Source: Sclerurus mexicanus
Taxonomy: Eukaryota; Chordata; Aves; Passeriformes; Furnariidae
DNA: 64,000 bases
Direction: 5' to 3'
NCBI GenBank assembly: GCA_013396755.1
Contig: VWZF01003192.1
Span: 501,720-565,719, forward strand
A program made the translations under genes and the position numbers. Below, piece by piece: positions 54,439-64,000 of the stretch (its first letter is position 1; each line of letters starts with the position of its first letter). A model generated the notes under the pieces. It was not told the origin of the DNA. It searched no databases and worked only from the letters and a program-made list of their open reading frames with translations.

Positions 54439-57400
54439 CTAGGAAAGAAGAAGGAATTTGTGCTTTGATTCAAGTGTTGTTTATTCTTGCAAAGGTAGAC
54501 ATATATTAATCGTCTGTCATGTAATGTATCACTGAAGCGTAACGGCCAAAGTCTCTGGATAACTCATCCTGTTAAAAACGGCTTCATTTCAAATCACTTC
54601 AAGTTTTAAACTGTGTGTTTGTGGTATTAACAGACAGGAAGGCTTGAGAAATAAAAGACATCTGTGGAAAAAACTTCCTGATAAAGATACTGTGTGAGCA
54701 GCTATCACCACGGCACTACCCATTTACTTCTTGTGGGGCACTCAGGAACAACTTGTTCACTTTCCTCAGAACCAAAGTTCAACAAAAATATGTTCCGGTA
54801 GTTAAGCGCTACATTATGCAACAAATTCAGAATCCTATTTCCATTCTAAGCACTATGTATGCCAGGACCCACTAGACTTGCACGAATGTCCTGCCTGATT
54901 TAGAGACATTTCACGAACTAGGTGTAAAGCAATTTCTACATCCGTGCAGCTGCGTTCCCTTTCCAGGTTAAGCTCTTCTGCAGCATCTCTCCATGTGAGC
55001 ATATCCTTTACAAGAAGCTGTCAATATCTGCAAACATGTGAGCGCACTGCCTACCTGCCATCATTACACTGTCACACCTAATTAGCATTATAAAAAGTAC
55101 AACTTTTCTCAAAGCTTTTTCTGATACCAATTCCATCTATCAAATGCCAGAACCTAATAATTCAGGCTCATTTTGTATCCCTCAAAACATTTTGCAGGAG
55201 GAAAAAAATGTCTGTCTACACAAGTGAACAATTTTAAGCTTGCTCACAGCTGGCAGCTTTGCCAGTTGCCATCACCATGCACAGGCTCACTCTTGCACCA
55301 GACCGTCACTCTCCGTCTTTCTTCTGCATAGTGGCTGTCAATTCTCCAGCCATTGTTTTTGAGCAATTTAGCGCACTTTCCTCCCAGCGAGCTACACTAA
55401 TCCCAAGTAATTCAAGTCTAGAGACTTAGCATCCTTTGAAATAGATAAAAAAGTTTAAAACACTCATCCCCGATTTTGAAAGGAGCAAGTAGTCAAGTGT
55501 TTTGCAGAAAGAAATCTCTTAAAAGAAAATTTAAAATACAGGTATGCATTCTCTCATCCACAGTGTACAACCTAAGAGCAGCACTGTAATTGCAGTTGTT
55601 ACTTCTTGAAACACGTCTAAGGTAAATCATGACAGAGGTCACATTTAAGTGTTCAAACAACATGACTGGGTGTAATAAAACTAGTCATCATGCACTCTCA
55701 ATAAAAGAAGTACACGTACACCTAATAATTGGTATAAGATATTGATAACCGGCTTCTAATTCAATGTTAGACTAAAATCCAGTCCTACTGCTGGTTTCTC
55801 TATAAAGCAGAGACCTGCTCTTCTAGAAAAATAAAAGCAGGCACATCCTCTTAGCAACCACCTACTCAGAGCAAACATTCAGGTCACAAGATGCTTAGAA
55901 CTCACAGGGACCTGCCAGACTACTGACGGCAACAACACAAGACTGTTCTCACCCATTTAGAGCTTTACTCAGCCCAAAGAGCCAACAGAGAATGAGCACA
56001 GGGGAAATGGAAAAATAAAAAAAAAAAAGAAAATTACTGGCTTGGGTCATAATGATTTCCCCCTCAGAACAAAATCTGGTTAGTCTGAAGAGGAAAAGGG
56101 TGAATTAAACAGGAAGAAAAAAGCTTCACTTGCTCAATGTACCAAGAGAGAAAATTTAAAATCTCTCTTTAAGTTAGTTAAGCCTCTCTTTAAGTTAGCG
56201 AAAAAATACCAACAACACACAAACCACTAAACCAAAAACAGAAAACCCCGAGCTGAAATTAAAACTATTCAAATTTCAAGTTCACAGAAAAGCATCAACT
56301 CGTTGGTAAATCGTTGCAGCTTCTTTCACCACTTTTGTGCAAGATCATCGCACAGTGGAAAAGTCCTTAGAAAGTCCTGCTACTGCAGTTTCATGTACAG
56401 AACTTACACGGGGGCCTGTGGTAGATATTGCAACACAAGAACAACTATCCTCAGCCCAGCTCCAGGTTTCCATTGCATTCACCTGTAGTTATGCAAAGTT
56501 CAATTCAAAATTTTTAAACTTGACCTTTTTTTACTGCTTGATTTCAATGGAAGCCACATACACACCCTGTGAAGCAAATTATTCTGCAGCCTTCTGGCTT
56601 CACAGGCAGCATCCCCCAGGAATGCCAACGTGCACATGGGGGAAAGAGTCAGGAACACCTGTGTCTGTCTGCAATTTCATACATGCTATTAGTATTTTAT
56701 GTACAATTACATATGACTGGCTCAGATAAAAGCATGACTCCATCCCAATATTATGGGCATTTAAAAAATGCCAGCTACATGCTGCAATGTCATTGCTTCC
56801 TGTGTTACAGACACTCCTCTCTGAAGAATGTGGATACATGGAAGAGTACAAAACATTTCTACTAAAACACCTCTCAAACCAGCTGCACCATTGTTCCTAG
56901 TGGAGATCATGCTATGCCAGATGCACTAATCACTTCAGACCAAGGGACATGAACTGCTATGCAATGCTGTTGCAGAGGGGGAAAACATAACACAAAGAAA
57001 TACTGTGAAATTAAAACCTCCATATTCTGAAAATGCTGTCAATAACCCCTCCTGAGCCATCCAACACAGAGCCATCATGGGTAAAATACAGGCAGAAAAC
57101 AGATGGAAGTCTACAATGAACCTGTAAGATATTTGGCCAAAGAACAGAGAAATTTGGGACAGGCAAGGGTGCACTGTGTGCTGGTCTCCCCAGCTCTGTC
57201 AAGCATTTCATCTCAGTAGCCTATTTCTAAGTCAAAACAGCAAAAAAAAAAAAAGAAAACATTTCAAGCCTGTCTCTACCCCAGAAAAGCCAGTCCCACT
57301 GCCAGCAGCAGAACAGGAATCAGGAAGATGTATGAGCAGTAGTGAATGGTACAACATTATGTGGCCATCCATCTCTCCTGGAATGCAAGTAATCACTTAA

Positions 57401-60400
57401 CACATGGTCAGACTTTGTACTTTCCAGGAGTGTGGTAAATAAAAACTGTTTCTTCGCCTATACAAGATTTCCAGTTCTTCTGAAGAATAGCAATAGTTTC
57501 AAGAACAACAGTGCCACTTTTGTCCTTAAAGACAGATATCTCTCATGGTTCATAACTATTGATAGTAACTCAGAGCAAGGAAGGATGAAGAAGGTATCTT
57601 AAATCATCACCTTCTCACAACACTAAAACCACATATTTTTCACCAGCTGCTAAGTGTAAAAACATTTTGTGTTTTCAGAATCATTAGTAAATATATAATG
57701 ACACAAGTTCAGCTAAGAGCAAGCAGCTGTTGGAGCAGAGGCACCAATAAAACACTAAGACAAGGGCATGAACAGTTGCCTAGGAGGGAAAATGTGGAAA
57801 TGCAACCTCCTTCAGCGTTCATGTACGATGTGACAAGTTACATCAGCAGTATTATGATTCACATGTGCAATTCTAACATAAAAGGCTTCATTTTCTCTTA
57901 AGGATCACATACAGTTTTTGCTAAGCTACAGCACAAAATTTAGTACACTGAAATCTCATTTTAGAGCAATTAAATTCATCTGGCATTTGCTGGGAAGAAG
58001 GAAGGCAAGAAAAACACTAGAAATGGCAGCAATTGTAGTTTTTGCACTATACATAGTACATACTTAAAAAACATCACGAGGTTCAAGCAGTGTGAGACCG
58101 TGAGAACACTTCAAGCAGTGAGGTGTCATGACAGTGTCTTCACTATCTGAAAGCACGCCTGCAACATTAACCCTCAACAATCCTCCCAACCACTGCAGCC
58201 TTCCGCCAGCAGTTACAACCGAGTACAGAAAAACTACAGTTTGCCAGAGGCTGCAGATAGGATGAACCTCTGAGAAGTCAGCTGGCTCCATGCTTTCATG
58301 ATGATACTGTGTTTATTCCCTAAAATCCAAGCACCTGCTGCTTCCAACTGCTTTTTAAGTTTAGCTATTCAAATATCAGGAATAACAAACAGGATTATAA
58401 ATACACAGTGCCACACAAACAGGAAATCTCCATCTTCCTCATCTGCCAAGTATTTTTCTAAGTCAGTCAGTAACAAAACCGACAAGATTTTTGACTAGCA
58501 GAAGGATCTAGGTTTCAGACAGGAAAACCCTAATTTTTCAAGGTGGTTGCTTACACTCTCACAGAAAGCTTTTGTTCTAAAGATTTTCCCAACTGCATGT
58601 TGAACACCAGGTGTTTCACAGCACTCATCATGTATTTCAACACAGGGCTCAACTAGTTCTTTTAATTTTCTTTACAGCACACTGATTTCCAGATTTTCTG
58701 CTAAGTACTCAAAATAGGCATTTACAGGAAGCATTACTCACAGGAAGGACTTCATGATAAATAAAATACACACACTCCCCACTTTAATTTCCAGCCAGCT
58801 CCATGTGTTTCATAAAACAAACAGATTTTAGCCATTATACAGTGATCCAGGAAGCCCTTTCAGGTTTAATAATCTCCTGTAGTCTTTCCATGTAACTGAG
58901 AACTTTTTCCTTCTGGAGCCCGACTCTGGGAAGCCACAGTGCATCCTTCCTGCAGCAGATGTACACTGGTCAGTGTGATGCTCTGGGCTTTACACTGTTT
59001 GAAACCTGTATTTTCTGCCTCATTTTTAAGATTCTCAGAGGTGCATTTGGACTAAGTCACCTCCTGCTCACATTTAAACTGGAGCTTATGTTTTATTCAT
59101 CTTCTCATTTTTTATGCAAAAAATAAAGACGAATTAGTTATCTGAAACCATTGTTTTATTTTTAAAAAAAGTCAGGGAGGATCTATATATCCAGTATCTG
59201 ACATTACTTTTTCAACACAGTAAATCTCATTTTGGAACTTCCAATACCAAAGCAAGGCTGTAATGGGCACATGAGACAAAGTGTTGATTCAACACAAGTT
59301 CACCCTGCTGGTTCAGTTTCCTGAATGAATGTGATCAGTTGGCTTTGAAACAGCAAGCTCCAGATCAAATTAGCTACTGTCTGTCCAAATTAAGTCAGAT
59401 CAGCTATGGTTTGTCCCCCTGCGACCATAAAGATTGCATGCTCCAGCTAATTCAGCAGAAATACAGTTGTACAAATCCGGTATCCATTAATGTGGAATTG
59501 AGGCTTCATAATAGTTGTCTGCCAACAAAGCCAGAACATCTACTAATGTGTTTATTTGTTTAAATATCAGCTCTAATAGAAGAGACGTTTTCTGCGTCTC
59601 TTCAGAGGCCATGTCACAGCACTGCTGGGGTGAGAGAAGGAGCAGGGGTGGAAACAGCTCTCCAGAATGGGTAAAATCCAGCAGCTCGAAACATTTCTGC
59701 CAAGTGACAGAAGCCAAAAAGCACCCTTCTAGTCTACAAGCACTATTTACTCATCAAAATACTCCTGCAAAGATAAGCTAGTGGCTAAATGAGAAAACTT
59801 TGATAGTGTCTGCACAGGATTATTTCTCCTCCTCCAATTGAAGACAGGAGATATAAAAGATTCAGCCGGAACAAATGCTACATCCAATAAAAATGCCAGA
59901 GGCATGTTTACTGTATGTGTCTCAGGCACATCCAATAAGCATCTCCTGTAGAGCGCTAGGTGAACATATCAACATTCTCAAAATCTAAATTTCAACATTG
60001 TATTTTCAAAACCCTGAAGATTATCATTACAGGAACCAGTGGAAAAAGGAGCACTAGAAAGACAAATTTCTCCTAAGGCAGAAGTGTATCCCTGACAGAG
60101 ATTCCCCTCACTTACAAACCCATGTGTTCCTAACTCCAGTATACAAACCACTGGCAGTACAAAAACCTCGATGTCATGGCAATTCACAAATTCAGAGGTA
60201 CAGATGAGGAGCCAGAGGCTCCTCAAAGGCCTCCAAAATATAAATCTCAATTTAAGAAAGGGCTTTGATACAGAAATTAAACTTGGTGACTGCAATCATC
60301 ACAAAAGTTTGGGGTTTTCTGGTTGCAATTACCTTACTTCTCTTTATTAAAGGATTCATCAGTCAGTAAAGTCTGATACATTAAGATATTTTTTTAGTCC

Positions 60401-62774
60401 TAAGACTACAGATGCACATTAGATTTTAGCATTTACACAACAAGTACAGATTTGAATTTGCTTCAGTTTTTAATACAAAGAAATCTCATTTTTCATTTCC
60501 CATGCTAATTGTTCTTGTCTGCTGAGCTTCATTTGTATGGAAATTGAAATTTGATTAAACGTACAAATCCAGTACTTAATGTTATTTCAATTATAAGCTA
60601 TTACTCTGAAATGCATGTATTGGAAAAGATAAGCTAGAAGTACATGGTTTGGTTTTCTACGTAAGCTTTGAAGGAACAATGGCAGTTTTGTGTGTACCTC
60701 ACACGTACTTCACTTATTTTGATTCTATTTCTCAAGGCTGGATCTGGTAGATCCTCTGGCATAATTTTTATTTACAGACTGAAGGAAAACAAAAGACAAA
60801 AATACTTCCTGTTTTCTCACTATAAGTCATTCATTGTCCCAAACCAGATGAACCAACCTGTAAGAGAATATTCTGTTCAGATTTCAAGAGGCAATTACAG
60901 CCATCAAAAGCTGATTAAGCATTAACAAAAACTCTAACTACAAGTGCTTAGACCAGTAACTCTCCTTACTCAGATTTTAACTTGTCCAACAGGTCTTTCT
61001 TATGTTTTATAATACTCAACCTACATACTTAACTTTAGACCTGCATCTACATGTTGCACTATCATTTCATATTTTAAGACATTTAAGAATAAGTTTACTA
61101 AAACTGAAAACTGCTTTTTTCTTAAATCATTGTTTCTCTGTAACCTGAGCCGTGCTACACTGCACAAGTGTGATCAAATCCCAGCCCCCTCTGCAAGAAG
61201 CACAACCCTCTAAGTCTTCTGCTCAAAACCAGTGCTCACCAAATACCTGCAAATAAGCATCAAAAACAAAACAACAACCAAAGGAACACCACACCCATCA
61301 CAAAAACACACAGCTTGATATCTAATATTTATGCTCAAGGGGGAGCATAACACAGTATTTCTCTAGACTGGCATTTACTGCAGTAACTTAAACTTTAAAA
61401 TGCTCTTAATATTCCCAACACAACAATAACAATGGTTATCATAATGTAATCCTCAGCAGACAGGTGAAAAAACTGCCCCTAAGGCAGTCCTCTGCATTTG
61501 AAAAGCAGTTTTCCTAACTTGGATATCTCCCAAGCCCACAGGTGAAGTTCACCAGAGCAGGTATGGTGTGTCTCTCACGAAATCCCTGAAAACCTGCCAG
61601 TCTGTAAAGAGCAGGGCCATCCTGCCCCACCTCTGCTCGTGGTGGCCAAAAGTCACTTGCTGAACAGTTTTTGGTGACAGAGATATCGACTAAAAAGAAC
61701 ACCTGAGGTTGTTCTGACAGTCTTTGAACAGGTCTTCTTGTTTTTAATTTGTCTTTGAGGTATCCTGACCCCAGGCAAAGGCTCTGCTCTCAGGGAAGCA
61801 AAGCCATACCTAAATGGTATTTCCCTCAGCTTCAGATTTAGAGAAGTTTTCACTAACCATTCATTTCCCAGCAGGTCTCCATGTCACTTGGTGAATCTGA
61901 CTTCCACTACATGTTTTCAAATTTACCATTATACCACCCACTGCTGCACTCAGTGTAGCAGAGGATGCACATCCAGTACTTCGTAACAAAGACACAGTAG
62001 GAGAAAAGCAGACTATGATAACACCAACTTATTTCCAGAGAAAAAAACTATTTGTGAAGCTCGTATCATCATCAGACAATTACCAATTTCATAGATAAAG
62101 CTTATTAAAGTCCTTCAATAAAATTGGTTCTGTTTACTGTTCTTCAAATTAAAACCCTATAGAATAATTCAAATTAAAAACCTCCAGAATTAAAAAGCTA
62201 GAAAAGAACAGAGCACTCCATTTTCATGGTCAATTCCCTGAAGATAAAATGCTTGGCCATTCACCTGTGATACTGAAAATGTGCCAAAAAACCACCTTAC
62301 ATCACGTCGCTTTGGTTCATCATGGCCTGAGTATGTGCAGGAGAGTGTGAAAGCACAACAGCACATAGCACAGAACCCAGAGAAAACAAGGACCCCATGA
62401 TATGCTCACAGCCAAAACACAAGCCACAGCTATTCTCAAATTTAATTCCAGCTCCTGAAAATTAGAGATTCTGAAGTCATAATCCCATTTAATAGAAATG
62501 CATCAGTTCAAAAAATAAATAAATAATGCATGTCAGAGGCATTGGCATTTTCTGCATGACCTCAGCATGCTGTTTCATGAAGCAATTAAAATTGTGACAG
62601 CACTCCAGCTGAAAATTGTAAATCCTTAATGAATAACTCTAATGAACATGCAGTATTACTCAGTGTTCTGTCAGAGTAAGTTATACTAGATCACCCCAAC
62701 CTCCACCAAGAGCTTTTACACAAAATAAGGAATAGTAACAGTCTCCTTCCCCCCACCCCCTTGTTTTTGTTCTT
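54439..62774 (-). other. DGCR2 intron 1, part within the window
   Basis: More than 8 kb of AT-rich DNA upstream of exon 2 with no CpG island and no signal-peptide exon. A short local duplication (CTCTCTTTAAGTTAG twice) lies at about 56164-56199. Confidence 0.5.
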
Positions 62775-64000
62775 CAGGTACCCAGCCCCTCGAGGTGGAA
62801 GACAGGGACAGGGAGCAGAATGAAACCCCACAATCCCAGGGGAAATGATAAGAAACCAGCTATGCCACTTAGACACACACAAGTCTATGGGGCTGGATTG
62901 GATCCACCCAAAGATACTGAGGGAGCTGCTGGAAGTGCTCACTGAGCTGAGCCACTTTCCATCATTTCTCGGCAGTGCTGGCTCACTGGGGAGGTCCCAG
63001 CTGACTGGAATTTAGCAAATATGATGCCCATCTATGAGAATGGTCATAAGGAGGACCCACGGAACTACAGGCCTGTTGGTCTGACCTCAGTGCCAGGAAT
63101 ATGATGGAGGAGATCATCTTTCATGCCATCACATAGCATGTGCAGGACAACCAGGTGAGCGGGCCCAGCCAGCAGGCGTTTATGAAAGGCAGGCCCTGCT
63201 TGACTAAGCTATCTCCTCCTATGACGTGACCCACTTAGTGGACGAGAGAAAGACTGTGGATGCCATCTACCTAGACTCTAGTAAAGCTTTGACACCGTTT
63301 CCCACAGCATCCTCCTGGAGAAACTGGCTGCTCCTGGCTCACATGGGTGCATTGTTCACTGTGTAACAAAGCACCCGGAAGGCCGGGTGGTGAAGGGTGC
63401 TGCATCCAACTGGGGCCAGTCACTGCTGGTGTCCCCAGGGCTCAGGATTGGGGCCAGTCCTCTTTAATGCCCTTATTAGTTATATGGACAAGGGGATCAA
63501 GAGCATCCTCAGTAAGTTGGCCAACAACACCCAGTTGGGTGGGAGTGTGAATATGCTGGAGGGTGGGAAGGCTCTGCAGAGGGATCTGGACAGGCTGGAT
63601 CAATGGGTTGAGGCCAGTTGTGTGAGGTTCAACAAGGCCAGGTGCCAGGTCCTGCATTTGGGTCACAACAACCCCAAGCAGTGCTCCAGGTTTTGAGAAG
63701 AGCAGCTGGAAAGCTGTTTGGTGGAAAAGGCCAATGGCATCCTGGCCTGTATCAACAATAGTGTGGCCAGCAGGACCAGGGCCGTGACCCCCTGTGCTGG
63801 GCACTCATGAGGCCACACCTTAAATCCTATGCTCAGTTTTGTGCCTCTCGCTACAAGAAGGACATTGAGGTGCTGGAGCAAGTCTAGAGAAGAGAATGGA
63901 GCTGGTGAAGGGTCTGGAGCACAGGTCTGATGAGGAGCTGCTGAGAGTATTTGTCTCAGAGAAAAGGAGGCTCAGGGGAGACCTTACCACTCCCTAGGAC
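62775..64000 (+). mobile_element. CR1 LINE, 3' half of reverse-transcriptase ORF2, decayed, continues past the window
   Basis: Non-LTR retrotransposon sequence on the + strand, antisense to DGCR2. Familiar CR1 ORF2 words follow in order: GGAACTACAGGCCTGTTGGT, CTAGTAAAGCTTTGACACCG, CCCAGGGCTCAGGATTGGGG, and a frame reading SVNMLEGGKALQRDLDRLDQ. The frame is broken by several indels and stops. In the conserved catalytic box the Asp-Asp pair reads Asn-Asn (63523-63528), so this copy is inactive. The 3' untranslated end is not reached at 64000. Confidence 0.9.

Noticed and set aside
63347..63804. Frames of 67-120 codons at the right edge as host genes
   Set aside because: They are pieces of CR1 ORF2 or its antisense.

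Overview
The window is vertebrate nuclear DNA and almost certainly from a bird, plausibly a passerine. The indicators are CR1 LINE fragments with the typical avian 3' end, an immunoglobulin light-chain locus of avian layout (one intact V, V pseudogenes, one J, one C), short introns in a GC-rich left half, and the gene order IGL - CA15 - DGCR2. That order corresponds to the 22q11-type synteny block, in which mouse Car15 lies beside Dgcr2. The species call is inference. There is no prokaryotic content; most of the short open frames are chance readings of GC-rich or repetitive DNA.

Left part (1-6,950, + strand): immunoglobulin lambda locus. The window opens on the 3' tail of a V pseudogene (1-68). 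An intact V follows, with octamer and TATA-like promoter (1299-1342), leader exon (1406-1451), V exon (1584-1871) and a 23-spacer recombination signal (1872-1910). A second V pseudogene (about 2018-2406) lies BETWEEN the intact V and J. J carries a perfect 12-spacer signal (4152-4179; J 4180-4217). The C-lambda exon is split by an assembly problem: its first bases are at 5374-5408, its body is at 6472-6779, and a 54-N gap (6418-6471) lies between. Near-identical copies of intron sequence show that 4809-5805 and 5193-5408/6253-6491 are probably a false duplication. The exon parts fit to exactly 108 codons including the J-donated base and the stop.

Middle part (6,950-16,810): intergenic DNA between the convergent IGL and CA15 genes. 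It holds three CR1 fragments, several tandem repeats (including a striking 9-bp minisatellite at 15,672-16,022), and at 12,043-12,143 an E-box, a MEF2-like site and an exact ETS/IRF composite site (GGAAGTGAAA). This is the best candidate for the 3' lambda enhancer and hypermutation-targeting element.

CA15 (17,084-23,671, - strand): a complete eight-exon, 326-codon GPI-anchored carbonic anhydrase with all catalytic residues and the CA4-type disulfide cysteines. A CpG island lies over its 5' end, and a second, unexplained CpG-rich block lies at 26.4-27.3 kb.

DGCR2 (CDS 32,365-54,438 and beyond, - strand): nine exons, from the LDL-receptor class A module through the C-type lectin domain, the VWC-like cysteine module and the transmembrane helix to the proline-rich cytoplasmic tail and stop. 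The signal-peptide exon is not found and presumably lies beyond 64,000. The probable poly(A) signal is at 27,618-27,623, giving a 3'UTR of about 4.7 kb. Introns hold CR1 fragments, a probable solo LTR (about 36.2-37.0 kb) and, at the right edge, a 5'-truncated, mutated CR1 ORF2 (62,775-64,000).

Functionally, the IGL segment shows the parts needed for a light chain made by a single V-J join. In birds such a light chain is diversified by gene conversion from V pseudogenes. CA15 and DGCR2 are unrelated syntenic neighbours.
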